From assembly GCA_964030475.1 (NCBI GenBank), contig CAXIPT010000002.1, forward strand, positions 4,815,087-4,879,086: 64,000 nt of DNA, written 5' to 3'. The first letter of the stretch is position 1; the number at the start of each line of letters is the position of its first letter. Shown here piece by piece: positions 37,237 through 53,156 of this stretch. The notes beneath the pieces are model-generated. The model worked only from the letters and a program-made list of their open reading frames with translations, was not told the origin of the DNA and did not search any database. Origin of the DNA: Tethya wilhelma. Taxonomy: Eukaryota; Porifera; Demospongiae; Tethyida; Tethyidae. A program made the translations under genes and the position numbers.

Positions 37237-40200
37237 CTATTCCACTATTTCTTTGTCTTTGATGTGCTTCTTCCGATATTCTTCCATGGCCTGTTGGTAG
37301 GAGAGGGGGGGCCAGCGATGGGAGGTCACATGATCCAGGTTGTCCTCCGTGAGGAGAGAGAACTCTTGCTTGTCTTTGAAGGCCTCGAAGTTGGAAGAGA
37401 TGAAATGAAGACACCAGCCACTCAACTGGTGGGCGTTGTGGAGCTGGGCAGTCAGGAGAAGACCTGTTGAAATGTATAAATTGTGTGTGGTGTGAAACAA
37501 ATGCCAGCCAACTGGGTGAATTATCAATTATTTTTTTAACACACATAAATGAATCATCAATAAGTATATATTAATTTTAGTTTTGATTCACTTGAATTGA
37601 TGAATTCATTAATAATAAATCTAGTTTAATTATGCCCAACATTCATTTTGAAAAGTAGTAATTCCAACTGACTAATAATAGTCCTTTTCCAAGGTACCAA
37701 AATGGACCAAACACTACCAATACACACACCCATATATGGATACATTCACTTACCAATGACATCAATGTCGGCCTGTGCGATGCTCCTGGCAGTGGCTCTC
37801 TCCACCTCCTTGGAGATGTAGAGCTCACACAGTGCCATAAGCCGAGGCTGGACGTAGCGGTTCGACACTGATAGTATGTCCATGACATTTGCGTTGGTGA
37901 TGGGGGCGTGGTCAGTGTAGAGGTATTCCAAGAATGGTAGGAATTCACTTAACGAGACATCGAGAATTTCAATCTGGGAAGATAAAAACCACATTGATGA
38001 TCTCAGATACAAATCTCCGAAGTTTAAATAACTCTATTAAGAGTGCCACCAACAACAATGAAGAAAAAGTAGCTGCTAAGCCACCAAGGGATGATTATCG
38101 TTTCGTAAAGGGGCAGTGATTAATTACCTCATTACAGCGACTCTCCATGAAGCCCCCTGTCAACATGGCTGCCATGACATCACAACGAGAGCACAGGACC
38201 AGTTTGTGGGCGTGAACCAGAGAACCTTCCACTCTGAAACGGACGTCAGAGAGAAGAGGCTGTAAAAGAAAAAAAGAAATGAATAATCATAAGAGAGAGG
38301 GAGGGAACCTGGCAACGTGCATAATACAAAATATATAATAGATGCACCTTTATTATGAGACAATAACAATAAAGTTAATAACATTTAATTTGTTAGTTCT
38401 CTTACCTTGTTGAAGAACAGCTTCTTAGCTACCTCAATGCTTCTCTCCAATGAGTTACATCTTGCAATCTCATCTCCATTCTTGGCGTTGTCCACGATCA
38501 TCATCAGCTCTGGGAGGTTGAAGATCTTGGCTGCTATCAGTGTCTCCTCCAGCTGCTCACTGTCCTGCTCCAGAGACACCACTCCAGTGTAGAGGAACTC
38601 CAGAACACGCTGGAGAGACAGCTCTGTGAGAAGAGTTTGGTCCAGAGTGATCTCTGTTACTGCCGAGCCAGATTCACTGTCAATCCTACGAGCAGAGACA
38701 AAATCACTATAGGTGAATTTTGCCTTGTATAATTATTGAGATTAGAAGCAAACAAAGCTCGATCATGCAGTTCAGAGTTTTATTTCTGGCACACTTTGCC
38801 GACAAAAATTTTTCCCAAGCCTGCCATACCCGTCTTGTTCGTTTGTATTTTGTGTAACCATGATCAGAATAATGCAGAAATGTTTTGTCATACTAAAATC
38901 AATACAATGATACCTTTCTGTGACACTGATAAATCCCTCCACTTTTCTCCTATTGATATTCGAAGGAGTTATCTTTTGTAGTTTCCGTTTTGACCATCCT
39001 GGACAATTTTGAACTTTAACCTTTACACTCTCAATTCCAAGTACTCTCCTAAACACCTCAGATGCTGATGCTAAGATGTAGCAATGGGCGTGGTAGGGGG
39101 CGGAGTCTAGCAGAAACACAACATCTGATTGGTTCTTTGAATTGATCAATTTCGAAAAGTCCTGCGCTAGAGTTGATGATGGGATATTAATTAAGGGGGC
39201 ATCCTCTTTAGGGGGTAGTTGAGGTGCAGGGGGGAGCCGACAACCATTGACGGTTTGACCAGACGATGAAGATTGTCTGAAAGAGAGAGAGTTTGCAATG
39301 ATGTACTCAATATTAATAATATATTATTGTACATCAACATGTACTTTTTGCTAGTACGACCTTCTTGGGCTGAGATATGAGTAATAATGTGTTGCTAGGT
39401 TCTTGGTTTCACATCACATATGATGGGTTTAGGTTCTTGGTTTCTCATCACATATGATGGGTTTAGGTTCTTGGTTTCTCATCACATATGATGGGTTTAG
39501 GTTCTTGGTTTCTCATCACGTATGATGGGTTTAGGTTCTCAACACTTTATCAAAAATTTCTCAATCTAGGAAGGTCGTATGAAGCTGGGATTGATACCAT
39601 TGTGATCAGTGCGAAGAGATCTTTTGAATGATATGGTTTATACCAAGATTTAAATTTTAAAAAAAAATCACCAAAACCATGGATTATAGCCTTTGGTCAA
39701 GTGCGATTTTTTGACAAAAATCACCATTTTACCGATTTTCAAAATAAACAATATAAACAATACCATATAAAAGATCTTTTCATGCTGATCGTAATGGTGC
39801 AAATCTCATCTCAATACGACCTTCTTGGGCTGAGATATGAGTAATAATGTGTTGTTAGGTTCTTGGTTTCACATCACATATGATGGGTTTAGGTTCTTGG
39901 TTTCTCATCACATATGATGGGTTTAGGTTCTTGGTTTCTCATCACGTGTGATGGATTTAGGTTCTTGGTTTCTCATCATGCATGTATGATGGGTTTAGGT
40001 TCTTGGTTCCTCATCACGTGTGATGGGTTTAGGTTCTTGGTTCCTCATCACGTGTGATGGGTTTAGGTTCTTGGTTCCTCATCACATATGATGGGTTTAG
40101 GTTCTTGGTTCCTCATCACTTATGATGGGTTTAGGTTCTTGGTTCCTCATCACATATGATGGGTTTATATAGGTTCTTGGTTTCTCATCACTTGTGATGG

Positions 40201-42307
40201 GTTTAGGTTCTTGGTTTCTCATCACGTATGATGGGTTTAGGTTCTCAACACTTTATCAAAAATTTCTCAGTCTAGGAAGGTCGTATGAAGCTGGGATTGA
40301 TACCATTGTGATCAGTGTGAAGAGATCTTTTGAATGATATGGTTTATACCAAGATTTAAATTTTAAAAAAAAATCACCAAAACCATGGATTATAGCCTTT
40401 GGTCAAGTGCGATTTTTTGACAAAAATCACCATTTTACCGATTTTCAAAATAAACAATATAAACANGTCGTATAAAGCTCAAATTGGTACCATTGTGATC
40501 AGCTTGAAGAGATCTTTCAAATGATATGGTTTATACCAAGATTTAAATTTTGAAAAAAAATCACCAAAACCATGGATTATAGCCTTTGGTCAAGTGTGAT
40601 TTTTTGACAAAAAAAAGGCCATTTTTCAATTTTCAAAATAAACCATATCATTTGAAAGATCTCTTCATGCTGATCACAATGGTGCAAGTCCCATCTCAAT
40701 ACAACCTTCTTGGGCTGAGATATGAGTAATAATGTGTTGCTAGGTTCTTGGTTTCTCATCACATATGATGGGTTTAGGTTCTTGGTTTCTCATCACGTAT
40801 GATGGGTTTAGGTTCTTGGTTTCTCATCACGTATGATGGGTTTAGGTTCTCAACACTTTATCAAACATGTACAGTTCTCAGTCTAGGAAGGTCGTATAAA
40901 GCTCGAATTGGTACCATTGTGATCAGCTTGAAGAGATCTTTCAAATGATATGGTTTATACCAAGATTTAAATTAAAAAAAAATCACCAAAACCATGGACT
41001 ATAGCCTTTGGTCAAGTGATTTTTTGACAAAAAAGGCCATTAATTTTTTCAATTTTCAAAATAAACCATATCATTTGAAAGATCATTCTAACGACCAACC
41101 ATTGCTGTTTTAGAGCAGGAAATATCATATATTCTTCAAACTACATATATATATATATATATATACCTACTCACATCCATACCTTCTTCTCCAAGGCCAT
41201 TTTAGCCATCTTGGTATGGAACTTTCAGAAGAAGAAGAAGAAGAAGAAGAAGAGTCCAGGTTCTTCATCATGCCAGCTCTAATGGCAGCCATGATGGCTC
41301 TATTAACATTGGTCTGAGTCATGGCACTGGTCTCATAGTAACCAATGGCACCTGATGAGTAGAAGGATGAACAGTAGCTATATTGAGGAACAGTCTCATA
41401 CAGCTCTACCATAGTAATATCTTCATCAAACTTATGAAAAAAATTATGCATGCTATGAACTTTTGATCAAGTTATGACAACTTGGGAGTTTTTGAAAAAG
41501 TTGTCACATTTTCTCATGCAATTTAGACGTGTTGATACACAAGGTATACTTTGAAATATTAACACTTTTCTCTATCAACATTAGGTGTTTTTACCACCCA
41601 AACAGATTCTAGTGATCAAAAGCAAACCATATAATGACATCAGTTAACTAAGTGTTGATTGAGGAAGTGCATGAATGAGGCTATCTTAATTTTTTTCAAC
41701 TCGTTATCATACCGATATCCCTGGCCATTTTCTCAGCATCTCTCACTGAAACTTCTTCATCTCTGCCACTCCTCCAATTTCCACTAGAGACGTTGACCTC
41801 TGTCCTGCGAAGGTCTGCCTGTAGACCTACCAGGACAATGGGTATCTTAGGACAGAAGTGCTTGACCTCGGGTGCCCATTTGTACCAAACATTACTTAAT
41901 GAGTTGCTACTAGCAACGGAGAAACAGACAACCACTGCATCGGCTGCTGGGTAGGAGAGAGGACGAAGGCGATCGTAATCCTCCATCCCACCTGTGTGTG
42001 TCAAATTGCAAAAAAGTGAATAATTCTAATAATAATAATTATTGTTATCTTTAAACTTGTCTGCAAGCCTACTATAAACTTCACAATATTATACTATAGT
42101 ATCTCAAGCAATAGTTAATGATTTACTTGTATCCAGGAGTGAGACGTGGACCAGTTGGCCGTCCATTAGAACGGCGTCCGCCTCGTAGTCATCAAACACG
42201 GTCCAGCGCACGCCGTCCACCGGGAAAGCATCGTAGAGCCACGTATGAATCAGGCACGATTTTCCAGCAAAGGCGTCACCGACAAACACGATAGTGACGC
42301 TCTCCAT
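37237..42307 (-). CDS. RHOBTB: RhoBTB protein, copy b (degenerate GTPase domain)
   Basis: Eight exons with the same phases as copy a, 616 aa: 42307-42127, 41991-41713, 41351-41183, 39276-38914, 38685-38406, 38259-38128, 37973-37754 and 37463-37237. The P-loop is [11 protein letters not shown], with Ala at Rac Gly12. Switch I is VRWTVFDDY. Switch II is [13 protein letters not shown], with Met at the catalytic Gln61 position. The G4 motif is LQAD. GTP hydrolysis is therefore doubtful, as is known for vertebrate RhoBTB1/2. The exon 3 end has a poly-Ser run. BTB1 and BTB2 are intact and very close to copy a, and exon 8 is almost identical until it stops early without the acidic tail. The exon 3-4 intron (1.9 kb) carries a composite repeat array. 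Confidence 0.88.
39345..41125. repeat. Composite array: foldback copies alternating with a 34-bp minisatellite
   Basis: Foldback copies (about 39558-39838, 40265-40725 including an n at 40466, and 40874-41110) alternate with a 34-bp tandem repeat (core TTAGGTTCTTGGTTTCTCAT then CACATATGATGGG). The minisatellite blocks are at ~39394-39545, ~39857-40250 and ~40740-40855. The larger module (minisatellite plus foldback) is itself repeated. It lies in an intron of RhoBTB-b. Confidence 0.88.
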
Positions 42308-43251
42308 CTCGATCTAGCTATAATAGTATTATACTGTTGGTAACTTTGGACAATCCCTGTACTCTCAGTCTGAGTCTCTGAGACTGGATTGGCCCAAGGT
42401 GCTACAAGCCGTGTCATTGTGTTTGGAGAGTAAATTTGGGGGTTTCCCGCATAACGTCATTACGTGTTACTACTTTTAGCAGCAATTAATGCATGCATGA
42501 GACTGAAAATTAATGGTATAATCAATGGTGTACAAAATAAGAGATAAGCAAAAAATAAAAGCGATATCACTGATGGATGTATTGTAAATCTATTCCATAA
42601 ACAACTATTGCAATATTTTTACAACATTTTCAAGTTGTTGAACTACTAAAATTATTCATCACTGGTACAAAACATTCCATGGTAACTATTGAATGTCGCA
42701 TGTTGAATGTTATGAGCACATGCACATGTTTAATGTCGCATGTTGAATGTTATGAGCAGTGTTCAATGAACTTCAAAGTTCAATTGCAAACTTGCATGCA
42801 CGTGAATTGCATGTCCTGTTATTACCAAAGATAATGATTTTATTATTCAGGATTTGCAAGCCCAGGCCACTCCCTTTTATTAGAAAATATAGGGGGGAGC
42901 TGAAAAGGTCAAGTACATGGGAATTTCCCGAAATCTGTAGCTATAATTATGCGTCAAAAGTTGATTTGTACCATGTAATTCAATGGTGTACAAAAGTCAA
43001 AATCAAGAGGTGTACAGAAATAAAAAGATACATCAGCACTTGATAAACACAGCTTAGACTGTTTAATAATAATTATGCCCTTTTAAAACATACATTTTCA
43101 AGTTGTTGAATGCCTATATCCATTATTGTACAAAACATTCCATGGTATGGCAACTTATTATTATCAGATTCTTTGCTATTAATTTTTATACAATGTCATG
43201 CCAACTGTTTCCATTGTGCACTATATTGTGTAAATGCAACATCAGTTACTA
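42308..43251. other. Intergenic with two copies of a local dispersed repeat
   Basis: Copies at 42520-42690 and 42890-43150 share GGTGTACAAAA, TTTTCAAGTTGTTGAA and CAAAACATTCCATGGTA. A short tandem duplication (ATGTCGCATGTTGAATGTTA) lies near 42691-42757. No gene seen. Confidence 0.65.
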
Positions 43252-43830
43252 TTAGCTAGTACCCTGACAGCATTCCATCTGGGTACTCACTGCTTCAACA
43301 AATTCTTGAGCATTCTTTATGATAAAGAACTCTAGTTGTCGCTGATCAGGAAGATACTTCACTGAATAACTTGAAACCTCGAAATCAACTGGGTCTTTTA
43401 TAACTACAATCACTTTTTGACTCTCACACTGCGGCTCACAACACCCAGTAATGGTTAGCCTACATGTTTCACAGTAAATACGTTCGATACCACTCAACAA
43501 TACTTGGTACATCTCTTCATCATAAATAGAGACATGGATAAGGGAATCTTGCGTTAAATATAACTGCCATTTTTCTGGTGGAGTTGAACTTGGAAAGCAA
43601 AGACAGCACATGAGGACGACAGGAGGAAAACAACAAATACTGATGAGGACAAATAGAGTTATTCCAATATATAATAGGACATTCCTTTTCCTATTACCTG
43701 TGACAGTTATCCATCCTTCGTCGTCAAATTGGGCACAGAAAAGCTTCTCTAGCTGCTCGTCTTGAAGGCGTGGTTCGTTTGTGATCGGATCTTTGTCAAT
43801 TTTCCTAAATGCTGCAGCCATGTCGGCCAT
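43252..43830 (-). CDS. Orphan intronless membrane protein, 192 aa
   Basis: A single uninterrupted frame on the minus strand, starting MADMAAAFRKIDKDPITNEP. Residues ~50-78 are strongly hydrophobic (NVLLYIGITLFVLISICCFP then PVVLMCCLCF), long enough for one helix or a hairpin, with several juxtamembrane Cys suited to palmitoylation. The remaining ~110 residues (KWQLYLTQDSLIHVSIYDEE, a Cys-rich centre with CETC and CCEPQC, and LEFFIIKNAQEFVEAVSTQ) alternate strand-like segments and end in a helix. A PH-like fold is a guess from this pattern only. I do not recognise the family. No signal peptide. Length, good codon structure and an unbroken frame support a real gene. It is flanked by direct repeats (42890-43150 and 43965-44225), which suggests arrival or duplication as a unit. 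Confidence 0.65.
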   Translation of the reverse strand: MADMAAAFRKIDKDPITNEPRLQDEQLEKLFCAQFDDEGWITVTGNRKRNVLLYIGITLFVLISICCFPPVVLMCCLCFPSSTPPEKWQLYLTQDSLIHVSIYDEEMYQVLLSGIERIYCETCRLTITGCCEPQCESQKVIVVIKDPVDFEVSSYSVKYLPDQRQLEFFIIKNAQEFVEAVSTQMECCQGTS

Positions 43831-44181
43831 ATCTTCCTCTTCTAATAAATATTAATTCGAGCTAATTTGATTAACAAATTTGGGGATACAATGTCCAATT
43901 GCAAACTTCTTTCAGAGCTCAGTGTCCCTCCCTCAATATTGCGGAGGAGCTGGATCGAGAGGCCTCGTACTTGGGGGATTTCCCGAAATCTATACGTCAT
44001 AAATGCAATTATGATCATGAGATGACCGAGGGAAGGTAAATCTATTATGTCAGTGGTATGGTGTACAAAACTCACAATGCAAGAGATAAAGAGGTGTACA
44101 AATAAAAGCACTATATCACTGGATGTATTGTATAAACACAGCTTAGACTCTTTAACAATATTTACTACTCTTTTACAACCT

Positions 44182-47973
<3,792 letters not shown>

Positions 47974-47975
47974 CT

Positions 47976-48010
<35 letters not shown>

Positions 48011-48011
48011 N
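48011..48011. other. Assembly gap (single n) upstream of first visible AF10-like exon
   Basis: The n ends a (GA)n run. The family's first PHD finger and start codon are missing on the other side, so the missing exons are probably in the unassembled sequence. Confidence 0.7.
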
Positions 48012-49309
48012 GCAGTGTTTTGGAATGAAGTGCTCCAGAATAGAGAATAGCGGCAGAAGTAAGAATCATGATTTCCAGCTGGAATATTCCCGATATGTGG
48101 CTGACTCTCCCATGTTCGCCTCCTGTTACAGTGCATGACTGCACGTCTGAATGCATGATCTTTAAGAATGAACCAAGGACCCGGCACTTTCCTGATGATA
48201 GGCACACTCAACTATAGTGCACTTGTAAAAGAGTTAAATTATTACAAGTCATATCTACATGTATGGTATGGGTATATGCATGATCAAGAAACTTAATGCA
48301 CCTATAATACGTACGGTAGTACATATAGTAGGGATGGGCCGACTGTCCCATAGACACAATCATACGTACCATAGTACGTATAGTAGGAATGGGCCGGCTG
48401 TCCGATTGACACCGTCAATATAAAATGTTCATGCTTATAAACTTCAGACATGCCAACTCTCACGCATTTGAGCTTATTTTCACGCTCACATGCATACGAC
48501 TTCAAAACTCACGCATTTACTAACCTCATACCCAGGCCACTCCCTCTTTTAGTGTTTCGTGCTGTTTATTGCATTCTGATCATGTGACAATAGTATACTA
48601 TAATATAATTTCGATCACGTGAACTTGTTTGCTGAGTCAGCAAACATTAATTTTGAAGCTAAGTGCGGTTACTAAGTCAGCGCTCTAATATGTACGGTGC
48701 TACCGGGACCTCTACCCAAGAACAAGAGTCAAGAAACACTGGCAGTAAGTAAATAATTGAAGTTACAATGAACTATAGCTATTCATTATTTTTCAACCTT
48801 AAAAAACACCATAAAGTTGAATATTAGATAAAAATATCATTCAGGTGCAATAAGATAGCTAGTCTCACGCATTTAGGCCAACTTTCACACATTTCTAGGA
48901 CCAGTCTCACTCTATACATCATTCTAAGGTTGGCATCTCTGAAACTTTTAGGGAAAGAAAGCTATAAGCCTTTAACTGCATTCAATAGCCTCCCCCAGAC
49001 AGTTTACTTACTGTATTAACCAAGAAAATAGGCAGAAAGTTTCTAGAGCACTCTGGAGAGAGCGCTGGCAAGAAGCCACAAGAGTTGTTCTCCCCTTCCT
49101 AACTGACCTAACGCGATTTCCAGACAAACAAAAGGCATTGAGCCAACTTTGATCATATAGTGGGACTTCATTTTATGCACAGTACATCCTTTTCGACTCA
49201 TTTTCTGGCGAAAAGGCAGCAAACAAAATCTAGGCAGCTTTGAAATACTTGATATAAAAGACTGTACTGTTTATTTAGCCTTTTGTGTAGGTAAAGGTTG
49301 TCAATTTAG
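48012..49309. other. Intergenic with one candidate 5' exon (48690-48744, +)
   Basis: ATG at 48690 opens 18 codons (MYGATGTSTQEQESRNTG) ending exactly at a consensus GTAAGT donor at 48745. The peptide has no recognisable domain. It could be the first exon of a plus-strand gene, possibly RBM45, whose start is missing, but nothing proves the link. A ~40-bp duplicated segment with TAGTAGGGATGGGCCG / TAGTAGGAATGGGCCG lies near 48308-48405. Confidence 0.35.
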
Positions 49310-51412
49310 TTAGCTTTTATATGTATCAAATTTTACCCAAAACTTAGCAATCTATAATATCATTTAAAAGCTCATTTAGTGCTGGTTACATTGGTACAAG
49401 CTCCATTTTCATACAACAAACCAGTGATTAATAAAATGTAAAAACATGTTGTTAGTATAGAGAAAGCACCTAAAAAACACCTTGCGTATATCTTGGAGTA
49501 AGAAGGTCATATGAAACTGTGACCTTTACCATTGCATTCAGTGCGATAAGAGCATTCAAATGATATCCATTTTGCTATGTTTCACTAAACATAGGCCAAA
49601 TTAGTGTTTCATCCATAAGTGCCGAATATGAGTTTGATAGTGTACCCATAGGAATTGTACTAGGTTATGAATTGAACTAACTCTGTATCATCAGATTTTA
49701 CCCAAAACTTANAGTGTACCCAGAGGAATTTTACTAGGTTATGAATTGAACTAACTCTGTATCATCAGATTTTACCTAAAACTTAGCCATCTATATGTCA
49801 TTTGAAAGCTCATTTAGTGCTGGTTACATTGGTACAAGTTTCATTTTCATATATACAACAAACCAGTGATTAATAAAAGTTAAAAATAATATTATGTTGT
49901 TAGTATAGAGAAAGCACCTAAAAACACCTTGTGTATATCTTGGAGTAAGAAGGTCATATGAAACTGTGACCTTTACCATTGCATTTAGTGCGATAAGAGC
50001 ATTCAAATGATATCCATTTTGCTATGTTTCACTAAACGTAGACCAAATTAGCTTTTCATCCATAAGTGCTGAATATGAGTTTGATAGTGTACCCGTAGGA
50101 ATTGTACTAGGTTATGAATTGAACTAACTCTGTATCATTAGATTTTACCCAAAACTTAGCAATCTGTATATCATCTGAAAGCTCATTTAGTGCTGGTTAC
50201 ATTGGTACAAGTTCCATTTTCATACAACAAACAAGTGATTAGTAAAAGTTTAAAATATGTTGCTATATAGAGAAAGCACCTAAAAAACACCTTGCGTATA
50301 TCTTGGAGTAAAAAGGTCATATGAAACCAGAGGAGGTTCGACAGGGTCAAAAAGGTCAAGTAATTATTGCAAATTCCAATCACGTGCGCCATATAACTGT
50401 ATGGAAGGAGCGATTTACTATCTTACCCCTTGCATGATTTGCAGTGGAAAACCATTTCTATCAATATCTAGTAAGATAAACAGTTGTTTAGTCCACTCCT
50501 ACCCCAGGAATTATGGCTCTAAAGTGTACTTTTCCGCAAGACATCGTGACCTTTGACCTTGTCATTGCAGAAAGAGCACGAAACCACACTTGAGAGGCGT
50601 ATTTCCAGGGGTAGGAGTGCACTAAACAGCTATTTTTCTTGCTAGAAATTGATAGAAACTGCTTTGTATCGCAAATGCACGGGGTAAGATGGTAAATCGC
50701 TCCTTCCATACAGTTATATGACGCACGTGATTGGAATTTGCAATAATTACTCGACCTTTTTGACCCTGTCGAACCTCCTCTGATATGAAACTGTGACCTT
50801 TACAATTGCATTCAGTGCGATAAGAGCATTCAAATGACATCCATTTTGCTATGTTTCACTAAACGTAGACCAAATTAGCTTTTCATCCATAAGTGCTGAA
50901 TATGAGTTTGATAGTGTACCCATAGGAATTGTACTAGGTTATGAATTGAACTAACTCTGTATCATTAGATTTTACCCAAAACTTAGCAATCTATATATCA
51001 TTTAAAAGCTCATTTAGTGCTGGTTACATTGGTACAAGTTTTATTTTCACACAACAAACCAGTGATTGATAAAAGTTAAAATTATGTTGTTAGTATAGAG
51101 AAAGCACCTAAAAAAACACCTTGCGTATATCTTGGAGTAAGAAGGTCATATGAAACTGTGACCTTTACAATTGCATTCAGTGCTATGAGAGCATTCAAAT
51201 GATATCCATTTTGTTATGTATCACTAAACGTAGGCCAAATTAGCTCTTCATCCATTAGTTCCGAATATGAGAGTGATAGTGTACCCAGAGGAATTTTACT
51301 AGGTTATGAATTGAACTAACTCTGTATCATCAGATTTTACCTAAAACTTAGCCATCTATATGTCATTTGAAAGCTCATTTAGTGCTGGTTACATTGGTAC
51401 AAGTTTCATTTT
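49310..51412. repeat. ~364-bp satellite block 1, upstream of the RBM45 exon
   Basis: Repeats of a unit containing TATCTTGGAGTAAGAAGGTC appear at ~49491, 49938, 50301 and 51130. Spacing is ~363 bp except where the gap at 49712 and the insertion at 50328-50782 change it. Each unit also carries CATTTAGTGCTGGTTACATT and GTACTAGGTTATGAATTGAA. The block is cut by the gap at 51413. Confidence 0.92.
50328..50782. mobile_element. 455-bp foldback transposon with 9-bp TSD, inserted in satellite
   Basis: Ends CAGAGGAGGTTCGACAGGGT and ACCCTGTCGAACCTCCTCTG are perfect reverse complements. Near-perfect pairing continues through TCCAATCACGTGCG and GGAAGGAGCGATTTAC for at least 100 bp, and beyond with gaps. 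The flanks are ATATGAAAC (50319-50327) and ATATGAAAC (50783-50791), a 9-bp target-site duplication. Removing element plus one TSD restores a normal satellite unit. No transposase. Long arms plus a 9-bp TSD suggest a non-autonomous Mutator-like element. Confidence 0.92.
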
Positions 51413-51413
51413 N
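51413..51413. other. Assembly gap (single n) between satellite and RBM45 exon
   Basis: The satellite stops mid-unit and an open coding frame begins on the next base, so 5' coding sequence is probably missing. Confidence 0.7.
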
Positions 51414-52228
51414 ATTCTTTCATGACTCAAGGTTCTACCAGTCCAACACACAACCTATCAGGAATGGACCTATTTCTCAATGACAGCTATTCCAGTTCGG
51501 GCCCGGGCACTTCTTATGGTGGAGGACAAGGAGGGGTCTATGAGCCCGGGGTCAATAACAGGTTGTTTGTCCTCGTATCAACAATTGTTAGTCAAGAACA
51601 GCTCAACCGTCTGTTCGATCTTGTTCCAGGGATGGAGTTCTGCGATCTAAAGAGACACCATACCACTGGAGACTCCAGAGGCTTTGCTTACGTCACCTAC
51701 AACTCTATAACAGGTGCAATGTACGCTAAAGAGAAGCTAAACGGATTCGAATATCCACCGGGATCGAAACTTGTCGTGAAATACGCCGAGGACCCCCCTC
51801 CTCGTTACCCTCCAAGCCCCACGGCGGAACCGATGTACCCCCTCTATCACTCGGCCCCCCATTCCCCTCTACGTTCCCCGATAAAGGGGTCCCCGGTCCG
51901 ATCCCTCTCCCCCGTCCGCCCCCTTTCAACGAGACAGAGGCGACACTCCTTCAGTTCCGAGTTTGACGGGCGAGTATTCTTCATCTGCAACCCACAACCA
52001 CCAGCAGAACACGTTTTGCGAGAAATCTTTGGTCGTTTTGGTATCCTAACTGACGTGTGGATCGTACGAGGGAAGAATTATGGTTATGCAAAATTTACAA
52101 CGCGATCGTCTGCCGAAGCTGCTATAACTGCTCTTCACGGAATGGAAGTCTTTGGGGTTAAAATGAAAGTCATGTTGGCAGATCCACCGCCCGAAGATAT
52201 GGGAAGAAACAAGCGACCACGAATGTGA
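51414..52228 (+). CDS. RBM45: RBM45 homologue, C-terminal two RRMs (5' truncated at gap)
   Basis: An RNA-binding protein with several RRMs (neural RNA metabolism and splicing in vertebrates). The frame is open from the gap through ATG 51422 to TGA 52226. The first RRM (NRLFVLVSTIVSQEQLNRLF, DLVPGMEFCDLKR, YAKEKLNGFEYPPGSKL) matches human RBM45 SIFDIVPGLEYCEVQRD..YAKYKLHGFQYPPGNRI. A Pro/Ser-rich linker follows. The last RRM (FFICNPQPPAEHVLREIFGR, VRGKNYGYAKF, VKMKVMLADPPPED) matches [42 protein letters not shown]. It ends in KRPRM, compare KRQRTY. The two upstream RRMs are not in view. MTQ at 51422 may be internal rather than the true start. Confidence 0.88.
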
Positions 52229-53156
52229 AATCGAAAGTTAATGGGAGAGAATGAAAAATTGATCTTTTTTTGTTGGCTGTCTACTACTAGTATATAATAA
52301 TCTCTACATCATCTTGTATATATCACTAAAGATCAAGTTTATTTGCTATTATACGAGACTTTAACAAACAACACTCTAACTTTTGACTTTACACAAAGAC
52401 TTTAATATTACTGCTGTTAAAAAGATGCACCTGAAATTAACACTTTACAGAGACTTTAGACGGACAGACTCACCATTTTTGTAACTTTTGTACATAGTTT
52501 AAATTAGTCTATACAGATCAAATTACACTTATACGAAACAGAAAACTGTACACATTTCAAACACACATACACGTACATGTGTAGCAGATCAATTGATTTG
52601 TGTTGTATATAATTATGAGCTTATAACTGTACATATACCAATGCTATTGAAAAAGAACTTTTGTATCGTTTATTGAGACTTACTTGAACAAGAATGACTT
52701 GATCACTTATCTACATGAAGACAGTACATCACAGGTAGAGATAGATCTGACTTTATACATACAATAGCACACATACAGTACAAACAAGCTTATACAATCT
52801 GAGAAGATACAGATCTTTATTTAAGAGATTTTACCGACAATTTCAACTATATACAAGTATATATATTATTATTATTACAAATTTATTTATATTACACATA
52901 TACATGGAAAGACATTTATATCATATTTTCTTCTTTCATTTTCACAATCTATGCACTCGATATTATTATTCTGATCTCCATCATTTCATTATTGAGTCAC
53001 TTACACAGTTTCTATCAGTAAGGGACTACTTGGCTACTTGATAAGTCTTGAATCAGATCTGCACGTATGTGTGTGTGTGTGTGTGCCCATGTGTGTGTGC
53101 ACATGTGTGTACATCATACGTACGTATGTGTGTACAGAGACTTATGATTTATGTTT
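52229..53156. other. RBM45 3' UTR and intergenic sequence
   Basis: Very AT-rich, with several ACAC/GTGT tracts (53069-53095). No second gene seen. Confidence 0.6.
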
